A stretch of DNA of 64,000 bases from Grifola frondosa (lineage: Eukaryota; Basidiomycota; Agaricomycetes; Polyporales; Grifolaceae). Numbering within the stretch: position 1 is the first letter of the stretch; every line of letters starts with the position of its first letter. Under the pieces are notes generated by a model. The model was not told the origin of the DNA. It ran no database searches and saw nothing but the letters and a program-made list of their open reading frames with translations. Below are positions 24,451 to 35,879 of the stretch, piece by piece. The position numbers and the translations under genes are program-made. The stretch lies in the NCBI GenBank assembly GCA_001683735.1, contig LUGG01000011.1, forward strand, positions 744,001-808,000, read 5' to 3'.

Positions 24451-27400
24451 GTGCGCGTGTACATTAATGTCGTTTCGCTGTTCTTGGGATGCTGCTCTGT
24501 GCTAAATATTGTCGGTGCTCGAGAGGCTCTTGGGACGCGCTTTTCAAGTTGGACTTCTATCTCTGGCTGATCGCGGACGCGGACAAGTAGATTATTTTCG
24601 CCGTAATGGCCCTTCTGGCAGGTCCTCTTTCCCCCTTCCCTCTTCGTGCGTGCAGGCTGCATGCCACGTCTTGTACCCATGTCTTGTTCCATTCATGCTC
24701 TTTCCTATGTCTGTATGTTCTCCTTTGTGTTGCTGCTCGGTTATATCCTGTTTGTCATCTCGTCTTGGTGCACGCCGCTGTCCTTCATACCGCCATCCCT
24801 TCTGTGATATTATATCCCGGCCCAACTTGAGCGGACTGTCTCTACAGCCTGTCTTGCCTCCTCCGTCGCAGCGTTATGTAACGTAACATTATTTTATTGT
24901 ACATTAGATAGTATTAGAGTCATCTGTGATCATCGTTTTCCGAATATATGCATAGCAAAAGAGGGTTTCATCTCTTCACATCGATATCTGGAGTTGTGAC
25001 TCGTCGCCGCATCATACGTACCTCATTTGCGACTAATTTCGCGTGGTTGCGAGGTGGCTTCCTGATAATCGATGCACGTATGACTCGAGTCGGCGTGCTT
25101 GGCATTGCCTTCGCGATATTAATTGGGAGGCGGTGTCGCCTGTGCACCAGACTACGTACACGGAAGGCGAGTATCCGTGTACATATGTGCACACAGCATC
25201 CAAATACAGCGACGCGGCCTTCTTTGTATTCCGCTTCCGTCCTGCCATCACGGCGTGACCGTCTCCTCGCGGTAGACCCCCATCGCGATTATGGGCGCAT
25301 GTGCGCCCCAGCCCACTCTATCCAAATCGGGCAGGGGACCTTGCGTCTGGAAGCGTGCGCAGGTGGACCTGACTCCAGCCGGGGGGTCCTCGCCGGGGTC
25401 GTACTTACCTCACCGGTCGCGACCCGGCGCGCCTACGTACGGACTGCGAACAAACCCTTCCAATTCGAGAGCCACCCGCGTGTGGCCGCTCGCTGTATGG
25501 GTATATTCTTCTTGGCGCACCATCTCCCGAGATCAGAACCAAGGGTATCGCGCCGCGTCGTCTTTCCTCGATCCGCATAAGGGCATGCGGCGCCGGGCCG
25601 CGGCCACGGGCGCCTTTCCGGGTATCGTATCGTAATGTGGCGTTGATGCATCCGGCTTTCTGATCTGGTCAGACCTTCGTGAGACCGCGGTGGTCGACAA
25701 GGTTTCTGGGAAGACGGGGCTTGACCGGGCGTACAGAGCCTCGCGGTCGGAGGTCGTGGTGCGGGCCCCCCACCTGCGACGTCACGGAGGCGTCGAGGAG
25801 GATCGCCCGTGTCTGGCTCCGCGATGGCAGTTTCTGTCCACGGCGACGTCGCTGTCGCTCGGCCTTCAGACTCGGGAGACTCGATCGACATAGCAGCTGT
25901 TTGCATAGGTAGGTACCCGCCGGAATAACAAACACCTCTACGGTGCTCGAGCAACGATCACTGATGCAGATTATCTCCTGCCGCTGAATCAATCTTGGAA
26001 GGTGGGCCTGGGAATACGGACATCCGTTACTGTCGCGATATCATTCGAGTCGAATGAAGAATGGAGGCACATCGGATGCGGTTGCAGACCTCATCCCGTC
26101 ATGTGGCATGTTCATCGTCCCGTATCATGATTCATATCGGTTCGCAGCGCAGTATCTGTTCGCAGCAGCAGAGTGGGCCTCGTTCGAACTGTCACATTCA
26201 GCAGAGAACGCTAGCAGAATAAGCCGATCGGTGGCGATTACCTAATAGACGTTGAGTTTGAGGGCTTGGGATGGTGTTAGCTCGCCTTTGCGGGATGGTG
26301 TGGGTCGAAAAAGGCCTCATGGGCGGAGTCCAACTCTACTGAAATTTGGTCATGATGAGAAAGGCATGGCGGTTATTAACAGTTTCAGCCATAATCAGCA
26401 GGCCTCCGGGGAACGAGAGTCAGTTGTCGGCCCTAGTAAGGGATTACAGACAGGGTCCAAGTCCCGAGTTGGTGGGTCAATGTGATGATAGATCTTTTGA
26501 CCTGCATCATATAATTAACATGTTTCGAGACAGATTCATAGCCACAGTTTAGATTTACCCCTGTAACAGAATTTGAATCAGGGTATTGGAGAACGCGACA
26601 AACACTTACTATATCCATCCCATGCGATCCGTTCCTCTCCTTCAGGGATGGGCAGAAGTCGCTAGGAGCACAGTCAAGAATACCAATAGCATAGCAATAA
26701 ACTCACCTGACCAAAAAGGTGCATCGCCACGGGATGATCAAGTGATAGCAATACCACGAAGGCATGCAGTGATGGAAAAAATTATGCAGAAGCATTTTTA
26801 CGGTGAAGACGTCCTCTCGGACGCTCCGCCGTCGCACGGATATCTGTGTCGCCTCTCTCGAAAGTAGCAAGACCAGACTACTTTCCCCCGCCCACAACAC
26901 CAGCTCCAATACGGAGACTAACAACCGCACACATCCCACTGACCCCTGCTCCAATGTACTCCCCTAGCGCCCGAAGGCTTCAGAGTTTCCACCACTCATA
27001 CTCAAGTACTCTTCAATCTAGCTGCACCAGCGAATGGCAAAGAATACGCTCTGATGCGACGGAGGCAAGGTCTCCCGGACGTAAAGCACCCTCAGTACGC
27101 AAGGTAGGATGCTCTCGAAACCCAGAAGGTCCCGTACAGAGTCCCGCTCGTTACCTCCGAACACCGTCCCCCGATCCGCCAAGTCTTCCTGTGCGTATGC
27201 ACAATCGGCACCCACAAGCCTGACAGAGTATCAGAACCACGACACCTCTCCGACGGACCTACACATCACCATCGCAGCCCCTCACAACCAGCCGGACATC
27301 TGCTGCCAGGGAACCCTCCTCACCAGATGACTGCACTGCCAGGCTCGCCCATAGAGGACGAGCCTACATCGCCGGCTCACGCGAGAACAAATCTCTGTTA

Positions 27401-29190
27401 CAACAAGGTTGCCAACCGGCAATCTCTTTTCCCGTAGGGTCATAACTTCGCCGAGCAATGGGAGGAGCCAAACCAGCATGAAGGGTCCTTTGCAGAGATC
27501 CAAAACCGGAGGAAAGAACAACGAAAGCGGTACCAGTCCGCCGGGTCATCGGAGCGCAGGCGAGACGTCTGCAGACAAGGGGTTTTTCTGAGCCGGTTAG
27601 CGCATGAGAAGAGCGAGGACAGAACAGAAGGAAGGCGTTCAAAAGATAGGTCTTCGCAGTTCATCCTGAATAACGAGTAAACACCAAGCATCGTCTGGAT
27701 ACTTCAGAGGCCCGAGCTGGCGCTGGCACGAGCCTAACGCGCCGCGGCGCAATCGCAAACTAGAATCGGAGCATATAAGCAGAGTGGGGGCCTAGGTAGT
27801 GTGCGGCGGGTGATTGTAGCCCGCCTTCCTGTTGTGAAAGGGCAGGAGTTGGGGGTAGCGACACAAACACAAAGAGACTACGCGTATAGCAGATAGACCG
27901 CAACGCGTACCCGTCCCTTTTACCGTACGTAGCATCTGGGCCCATATAATGCGCCTGCACATCCGCGAAGAGACATTCACGCCACGCCTTCCTGTTCGTT
28001 TCCTTGTCGTCCGGACGAGTGCAAGCTTCACTTCCATGATCCGATGCAGATGAACCACTGTAGCCATGCGTATTTCGCTGCGCTAGCCAACGCTTCCAGG
28101 TACCGACTCCACATTTCGGCCGCTTTCAGAAAGAGCAGCGCAAAATGAGGAGACCCCTGCGGCGAGCGAAACTCAACTGAAACGTCACCGGGGTTGAGGA
28201 ACACTCTGAACCCCGACCCTGTGGTCGAGAAGAACGTTCCCCGCGGAATAAACAGCTGCTGGTGTCTTGTGTGGAGAGCTCGTGATAGAGAAGTGTGTGC
28301 ACAGGCCAATGGTATCCTGCAGCATGAGGCTAAAAACGCGACAAACAAGCAAGGGGAGCAATGATGCGCAAATTTGACCTCAGAAAGGTCTGTGTGTGGC
28401 CCATCTGCATCTTTGCGTTCCCTGTAGCATGCCGCCAGACCGTGTGTGACCTGCTCACCATCCAGAAGCACAGCCATTAGTGACCGCGACGCTTCTCTGG
28501 TGCCCTATCCAAAGTTCGCCATCCGTACAGACGTGTGATTCTGCGCGTTCCGATGTCGCTTACCCTCTCCGATATTGCCAGACCGTCCGCACTTGAATGC
28601 ACGCGTAAGGCGGCATTCTGTGTGTGGCGGAATCTTGGACCAGCAACAAGGGATCGGGGTCCCGAAGCAACACTAGCGAGAATCTGTGTGTACGACCCGC
28701 AGGAATAGCCAACTAGTGCTTGGACGTGGAACACTTTCCGGAGATACGATAAGGATGGCTCTGGAGAGATCACCGCAGCGAAAGCGTCTGGACAGGCATG
28801 CGGAAGCCACAAATCAGCACAACCCTGCAAGGTTCAGGCAACCCAACATTCCGACACAGATATCCATCTCGAGCAATTGCTCATGCAAGACGCCTGCCAC
28901 GACATAGCTTCCCTCGAGCGAAGATAGACAAAGCAGCTGGATGAGCACTTAGGGTTAGATTTCACTCCGGTTAGAGAGTGGAAAATGTTGGCTGGAGGCG
29001 GCTATCCAGCAGTCGGAGAAGTGAATGCACGTCGCCGCGAACAGGGATCTGGAGCGTTGAAGATCATCGGAAGGGCGTGGGCTTGAGTTCGGCGGCGGAG
29101 GATGGTGATTATGGCGAACAGGCATAGGGCGTTTATATAGATCGCAAACAGGTCGCAACAACGCGTCAATAGTGCCAAATACAATGCACA
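24451..29190. other. 4.7 kb without a recognised gene
   Basis: Only weak candidates. A 173-codon minus-strand frame at 25433-25954 contains SIESPESEGRATATSPWTET. A plus-strand Pro/Ser/Arg-rich frame lies at 26846-27223. Two abutting minus-strand frames lie at 28477-28830 and 28028-28477; the second includes RGTFFSTTGSGFRVFLNPGD. None shows a known domain or consistent splice sites. This gap runs up to the inner edge of the right inverted arm. Confidence 0.4.
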
Positions 29191-29518
29191 CTGGTCACGA
29201 GTTCGCGTCGCACAAGATGTAGCTGGGATCTAACTCATGTCGGTCTGACGCGTAGCGGATAGTTCACTCTGTGGCTTCCTCTCTCCGAAGCTTGGAGGGT
29301 CCCACGCCGTGAACAGCCGTCGTTCTCGAAGTGTGTACACAACTTGCACAGTACGTATATTTATTCTCGTCAGAATGCGTCTCGGCCAGTCCACCGGAGG
29401 CAGTCCGAGCGGTCAGGAGACTCGACATGGCCGGCTTAGCAATTGATCCTGCAGTCAACTTCCACGTCGCGCAATCTTACTGCTGGTAGTTTCTCGCAGC
29501 CGAGGCCAATCCTTGACC

Positions 29519-31142
29519 ATGTCCGATGCAACTGAGCAGCCGTTCAAATTGTCTATTCCTGACAGTGAACTTGACTTGCTTCGGAGGAAGCTCGACCTCG
29601 CGCGTCTTCCTGACGAGTTAGACGAAGCAGGCTGGGAATATGGAGTCCCTCTTGCTGATATCCGACGTCTTCTCGCTCGCTGGAAGGACAGTTTCGATTG
29701 GCGAAAAGCAGAGGCAGCTATGAATGAGTTCCCGCAGTTTACCAGAAACATCGAAGTAGATGGTTTTGGTACGCTTAATATACACTACATACATCAGAAG
29801 AGTACGGTGGAGAATGCTGTACCACTGTTATTCGTGCATGGGTGTAAGTCGACAGCAAGCTCGTCATGGTCTTGATACTGACATCCAATTCATGGTTGTT
29901 ATAGGGCCAGGACATTTCCTCGAAGTGCGCAAGATGCTACCATTGTTGACAACGGTTTCTCCGGTTCACCCCAGCTTTCATGTGGTCGCTCTCAGCTTGC
30001 CGGGTTACGGCTTCTCGGAAGCCCCGAAGAAGAAAGGGTTCGCAGGTGATCAGTATGCCGAGGTATGTGTTTGTCTTGGGTCAAGATCGGATGGATTCAT
30101 GGAATCTAATCCTCAAACAGGTGGCAAATAAGTTAATGCTCGCGTTGGGCTACAGGGAGTATGGTAAGTGGGTCGGACAGCATACATTTTCAATACTGAC
30201 TCCAATGACTTACAGTGGTCCAGGGAGGAGATTGGGGCTCATTAGTAAGCTCAATTGATCTGCAAAATGATCTCAGAAGAATGTATTCATTGGTCTGCAT
30301 CGATTCTAGATCGCTAGAACACTTGCTGCTCGATACGGAGGGAAGAGCGTCAAGGCGTGGCACACCAATTTCCCTCTGTAAACATCTAGTTCACAATTGT
30401 TTTCTTGCCAAAAACTGATCTTAGTTGCAGTGGTCATCCTCCGAAATTCACATCCCATCCGCGGCTCTTTCTGTCGCACCTTTTCTCACCTTATTCTGCT
30501 GCTGAGCAGTCTGGGCTAGCTCGCACCTTGCAGTTCCGCGCCAAGGGCGCTGCCTACTTCCAGGAGCAATCCACGCAGCCGCAGACTATTGGCTATTCTT
30601 TGGCGGACTCTCCTATCGGCCTGCTGGGATGGATATATGAAAAGCTTGTACAATGGACTGATTCGTATCCTTGGGAAGACGACGAAGGTAGTTACCTGGC
30701 TCCTACCTAGCAGCATGAGACTGATATTGGCGCGCTTCCTTTTCAGTGTTGGAATGGGTCAGTATCTACTGGTTTTCCCGCGCTGGGCCCACTGCCTCTG
30801 TAAGGATTTACTTTGAAACCACACAAGGGGCAAAATTTTATTGGGGTCTGATATTGCCTGGAGTCCCATCCCGTGCGGGCTTTCCTTCTTCCCCAAAGAG
30901 CATATCTCTCTTCCCAGAACGTGCGTCTCTTATGCGATGCTGTGGATGACATAGGCCAAGTGCTAATATTTCACAGATGGGCACGCACACTCGGCAATGT
31001 CGTGTTCGAGTCGGAACACGAGAGTGGGGGACACTTTGCAGCGTATGAGGTTCCCGATGAACTCGTCGGGGCTGTTCGCAAAATGTTTGTTAAGGGCGGA
31101 CCCGCGTATGGTGTTGTGCAAGGTCAGAGCGGTTATGCGTGA
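29519..31142 (+). CDS. Epoxide hydrolase EH-3 (microsomal type), one frame break
   Basis: Close paralogue of EH-2. Exons: 29519-29843, 29905-30062, 30121-30163, 30216-30244, 30310-30377, 30431-30687, 30747-30920, 30977-31142. Every exon length equals its EH-2 counterpart except exon 7, which is one base shorter; the gap falls at about 30828-30835, where EH-2 reads ACAAGGAGGCAAGG. HGWPG (split by intron 1), QGGDWGS, the lid Tyr in RIYFE and the catalytic His in [10 protein letters not shown] are all present. If the missing base is real, translation would leave frame before the catalytic His and the protein would be inactive. Intron 2 has a normal GT donor, unlike EH-2. Convergent with the METTL25 copy, 403 bases between stops. 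Confidence 0.85.
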
Positions 31143-31545
31143 ACGCCGAATTGTGGACAACGTTCTGTTTGATCTATGGGAATTCGTCTTGATGCAGAAG
31201 ATACGCAGTGACTCATGTAGCAATAATGGCTTGTTGGTGGACTGGCGGACTGGCGGACCAGTCATCGCGTAAGTTTGGTGTTCATGTCATAACGGGGGCG
31301 ATTCATCGTGACCTTGCATGATTCTTGTAGGATCTCTGGTGCAAGATTGTACATTATTATTATATAAAATCAATGCTAGCATAAGCGGAAGGAGCTGGGG
31401 ACGACTTTTGTGGGTTTTGTGTGGCTCTGCACTCGTTTTTTGCTGGTTGTGCGCGGGCTGCAGTCTCACTTGTATAGCATTACGAGAACAAACAATCGGA
31501 CACCCAAACCACTATGTATTTGCAACAGTTGTAGACATTCTATTT

Positions 31546-33534
31546 TTATTGACAGGAGGGGGATGATATCGTAATGGCAATGTTACGACCGCTGCCGGAT
31601 GCCTGATCAAATAAGTTGACGAGTTTAATTTCCATCCCTGTCCCCTATTTACGATCAGCCAATTTGGACAACATACTTGAACATATATCAAAACACTTAC
31701 GCTTAGTTCCTCTTCCAACCAACGGTACCGGTCAAGCAAAATCAGTGTCTCTACGACTGGGCCTAAAATGCATCTCAAAACATGGAAGACTTCCAAACGC
31801 CTCTCCATCTGCAAATCTCTTTCTCCGGCTTGCATGAGACTCATCCCTAACTTTGCGCCAGCACGCTCAAGGTAGATAGCCCATTCCGCATATGCGGAGT
31901 CATTCAGCTTGCCCACACGCCGTACTCTGTCATGTGGCTTCGCATTTTTTGATCCAGTAGTGCTTGGTGTATGGTCTTCAGCACCACCTGCCGTGTCTGC
32001 CACAGTGGGCTGATTGGTCTTGCATTGCTCCAAGAAGCCTTCGAGCAATGCCCTCCAGACAACCTTCTTCATAGCAAGTTTAGCGGCATTCAGAGCGCTA
32101 TCGGTGCGCGACCACTGGGAGGGAATCTGAGCAGCTAATTGTAGGTGATTGGAGGTTAATGTCACTGTGGGTGTGTCTGGAGACGAGGAGGAAAGTTCGC
32201 TAGATAACGGGAAGTCTTCATAATTTGAGATTAGACAGTGCGACAAGATGAACATAACAAAATAGTACCTTTGATGTCCATGAGATTGTAACAACAGCCT
32301 ACGACAATGGCTAATGTTGGTACCCACACCTTCGAAGAGTTGTCGCTCCTCAGTGAAGTAATAAACGCGCGGATAATATGAAGGGTGAGTGAGCCACATG
32401 CATGTAAGGCAACGAAGGCGAGTGGGGTAGGACCGCTTTTCTGCTCCGCTCGTGTTTGGTCAGACATCCACTCATTTGTAGCTTCGATGAGAGATTCTGT
32501 CGTAATGTTGATTGTCTTGTAAGTCAAGGAGCCGGTCCCGGTTAGCTGAGAACTTCCGCTTTCGTGTGGAATATTCTCCGGGGTATCATTTTTTCTAGGC
32601 GGAACGTTCTCGCCCTCCACGATAAGGGCATCGTTGACATCGGCAACATCATAGGCCGTACGCAGTGGGTTTTCCATTCTTCGCTTCTTCTGAGTCAACG
32701 CATCTTTCCGCGCAGCACCTCTCGTCTGCACGTCGCTCCAGTCAAGTGCAAGCACTTCCAGTTTGAGATCATCTCGCAAGCGTCGCGAGAGATAAGCCTA
32801 TATTTTAACCATAGAGATTCAGCTAGAGATCATTGTAGATATTCCAATATAAGGAACGGGGAGACTGAAAGTGCAAGGTATGGTATTTCAGTCCGATTGA
32901 CGAAGTGAACAATTATTCTGAACCCGCGAGAGCGTATAAATTCGTCTCACGGTCTCAGAACAACATTCAACCGAAGCCGGATACAAAAGTGAGCGAGACT
33001 AACGAACTTGACCCGCGCCGACATCAACAACATGTCTCAAAGACTTGAGCTGATGCGATGCGGAGAGCAACCTTGATGTATACTCCGTCATACACAACAC
33101 CTCGTGCGATTTCTTTGGAGACATCCCATGGAGTTTATCGTTCTTGGCGGGTTCTGTAACAGCTTCATGGCCTTCAGACTCAAGAATCTGGGAAGCGAGA
33201 CCACCGGTCGCCGAGAGCATAGTGGATCCTTGTTCACGAGACATCTTTAGCCTACGAGCTGAGTCCAGCAGCGACCTAATCTCCAGAGGGATGCACGAAT
33301 ACTGATCGTCCCATCTTGACCCGGGGGAATACTGTGTGTAGTATCGCAGGAGTAGCCGCCAAGGAACGTCTTCTTCAAATTCGTAGGGCGACTGCGCAGC
33401 CCAGTCCCACCAGCATTTCCAAGCGGGCGGTAGAACAAAGGACGAGGTACAAGACTGGTTGGGATGTACAGTCAAGAGACTCGCAGCGAGGGGGTGGAGA
33501 GATATTGACAGATTTCTTGTAGCGCGGTTAACAT
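31546..33534 (-). CDS. METTL25/RRNAD1-type methyltransferase, right copy
   Basis: Better preserved of the two copies. It keeps the continuous stretch MSPKKSHEVLCMTEYTS, VVDVGAGQ, then after the intron AYLSRRLRDDLKLEVLALDW, which completes SAM motif I and leads into motif II. It also has FVALHACGSLT, VVGCCYNLM, LAAQIPSQW and the C-terminal VNLFDQASGSGRN. The stop TAA is read at 31546-31548. From the ATG at 33532-33534 the frame closes after 20 codons because the C-run at about 33490-33494 has five bases where the left copy has six. The same frame stays open further upstream without that ATG. So this is either a functional gene with one under-called C, or a copy using another start. It is divergent from USB1 with about 220 bases between start codons. 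Confidence 0.8.
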
Positions 33535-33753
33535 TGTGCCACGCTTTTAGTATGATCTGGGTAACAATGACGAGAACGATGGGTGGACGGCGCCGCGGAA
33601 AGGGGACACCACAAACATCGAACTTGCAGAAAGGAAAAATGGATGCACGTGACGGACGCGTTGGTCTCAACGCGTCGCGTTACGACCGTCACGTCACGTC
33701 CTAGCTTGTGATCACTTCAGATCCTGCCATACGATAGGTATCTTCAGCAGTTC
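33535..33753. promoter_or_regulatory. Shared divergent promoter, METTL25 (right) / USB1
   Basis: 219 bases separate the two start codons. The inverted arm ends inside this region at about 33702, so the METTL25 side is duplicated sequence (it recurs at 1544-1712) while the USB1 side is unique. Confidence 0.5.
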
Positions 33754-34911
33754 ATGAAGAGGGACACATCTCTAGTGCCGTATGAGAGTTCAGATGACGA
33801 CTCGGATGCTTCTTCTCAGCCACCACCGCCGAAAAAAAGGTAGATATGACGACGTCTTCTGAATCATATTGACTGAATTATTTCATGCCTTCACCCAGAA
33901 AACTCCCTGTTTTGTCCTCTTCCTTACTTCCCCAGATCCCCGTGGATGACCCTGCACTTCACCAAGGTCGAATACGCACGAGTCCTCACATAGAGGGTCA
34001 ATTTGCAGCATACGTCTATGTTCCGCTTGTGCTCGACAGACGTTCCACATTATACAAGCTTCTTCTCAGCGTATTGAGATCTGCAAAATCTCTGGTGCCT
34101 ATCATTCATAATATAGGGATTCCAGAAGAATCTCAAGATGAGGCTGCTGCGGACTCACCAAAAGATGAGTACGAGCTACACATCTCACTTACTCGACCTA
34201 CATATCTCCGGGCGCACCAGCGTGAGGATTTCAAACGCGCCTTAAAAGCGATCGCAGCAAGTCATTCAGGGTACGTCGTTTATAGCGTTCCCCACCACGA
34301 CCATTTTCATGGGTATCTAAGATGCACTTCCGTTTCTCGAGGTTCCGCGCGTCTTTTGCAACGTTCGCTGAGCTGACCAACGATGAAGGCACTCGCACTT
34401 TCCTCACATTGGAGGTTGGCGCAGGCCATGAGGAGGTAGGTTTCAGTGCAGTTCAGTTATGCGTGCGCTCCATTCACGCATGCATATTTAGCTGAAGGCA
34501 CTATCTGATGCATTGATCCCAATGCTCCGTTCCATTCGACAAAAGGAGTTCTATGCAGATCCGCGGTTTCATGCGTCAATCGCGTGGGCGTTGCTCAGTA
34601 ATCCGCTATCCGAAGTGGTTCTAGAGTCTGCGCCAGATACGCCGTCTACAGCGAGGATCTCGTCTTCCACTGGTGCACAGCTTCTTACGCAGCCGGACCG
34701 TATACAATCTGGATCGGATCTACCGCGTTCCTCTGCCGGCCAAAACATGTTCCCAACGATCTCGCACTTCCCTCCGTCCCTTATACCGAGGCTGAAACAA
34801 GATTTTGGCTCCACTTTGACATCGCGGCAGGTCGGGATGTTTCATGTAGAAGAAGTTTGCGTGAGAATAGGCAAGGAGGTGAGCAAGTGGAGATTGTCAA
34901 ATTGGATGTAG
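33754..34911 (+). CDS. USB1: U6 snRNA phosphodiesterase USB1
   Basis: 2H-phosphoesterase that trims the oligo(U) tail of U6 snRNA in the nucleus. Exon 1 is 33754-33839 (MKRDTSLVPYESSDDDSDAS, acidic, then PPPPKKR) and exon 2 starts at 33899. First catalytic motif: ELHISLTRP (HxSL), preceded by RTSPHIEGQFAAYVYVPL. A later exon reads MHFRFSRFRASFATFAELTN, and the last exon (from about 34493) carries the second motif FHASIAWAL (HxSI). The stop at 34911 follows CVRIGKEVSKWRLSNWM. Phase between exons 2 and 3 (about 34272-34320) does not match by one base. A long Ser/Thr insert lies between HASIAWAL and FGSTLTSRQVGMFHVEEVCV. Starts just outside the inverted arm. Confidence 0.87.
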
Positions 34912-35879
34912 AACTCCTTCGTCACGCATGGCGGGTCCGGTGACGCCAAGGGGATTTTTAAATAAACGACAATTTCTCGCAGGAAGAGGTGAGCGAAGTT
35001 CTCAAGTAATCAGCACATTTTACAAATGCGAGCGTTTTAGAACATGTCAATCTATATTGGTGTTCAATGGGAGAAAGACTTTCAACGTGTATAATGATCA
35101 TCCAACGGGTGCTCATGAGACGGCATGGTCATTGTCTCGATGTGAGTTCATCTAAAGGCTCGGCGTGAAGGACGGGGCGAGGTTCAGGATCACTTATCTC
35201 CATCGGAATAGTAGATAAAGCTCACACTACAAGATTTTCAACCGAGGTGGCCGAAGCCGAGAGTGCGTCCTGGCCTACAAGACGTAGTGAAACCTTCGAA
35301 TTATGCTCAGTACCGCGCGGAAATCTGGAGGCATGGGCTGTGGGGTATCGTGATACCGAGTAGCGGAAGACTGCTATCTACCATGCGCTGCATGATAAAG
35401 TGTGCTCGAGCATAGTAAGTCAATGTCCATTGATAAACGTCGAGCGCAGGTCGGGGACGAGGAGCGGGCACCTCGGGGTGCCTGGCATTCCGGGGTTCCC
35501 GATTGGCAGGAAGAAGACCGGAGAGACCGAGGAAGTGATCACGGGTTGTTCCCACGAGTGCTAAAGATGAATATTAATGGCGACACTGATTGGCAGCAGC
35601 TGGCAGCAATTGGTGTGGTTGTGCACCATCTTTGCCATGTTCCCTTACAGAGGAATCCTGTGCAGCCATCCTATCCAATGACCGTTTCTCAACACATCGT
35701 GTATTCCCGATTCCTCTATCTCAGTCACACCCAACCGTATCACCACCCTTCCATGTTCCTGAGCTGGCCTCCACTTCCCTTCAAATATTATCCACCATCT
35801 AACCTGGCGCTTTCGGCCCTGTCCTCGAACTCTCCTCTTCCCATCCTTCTCACTTCATCTGGAACCCGCTCCTGTCAGT
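34912..35879. other. Intergenic, no gene recognised
   Basis: About 970 bases between USB1 and the P450. The longer frames here lack motifs. The last 250 bases before the P450 ATG are pyrimidine-rich, as at other gene starts in this window. Confidence 0.5.

Larger units (their letters stand above)
29191..33702. repeat. Right arm of the large inverted duplication
   Basis: Reverse-complement match to 1544-5860. The outer end shares the GACGTGACGTGACGG / TAACGCGACGCGTT block at about 33660-33702, about 50 bases before the USB1 start codon. The inner end shares the block at about 29191-29222 (CTGGTCACGAGTTCGCGTCG). Between that block and the EH-3 promoter, about 200 bases (29226-29427) have no counterpart in the left arm. 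It carries EH-3 and METTL25 in convergent orientation. Confidence 0.9.

Noticed and set aside
28028..28830. Two minus-strand frames whose stop and start overlap by one base
   Set aside because: Stop-start overlap has no expected meaning in a fungal nuclear gene and neither frame has a recognised domain.
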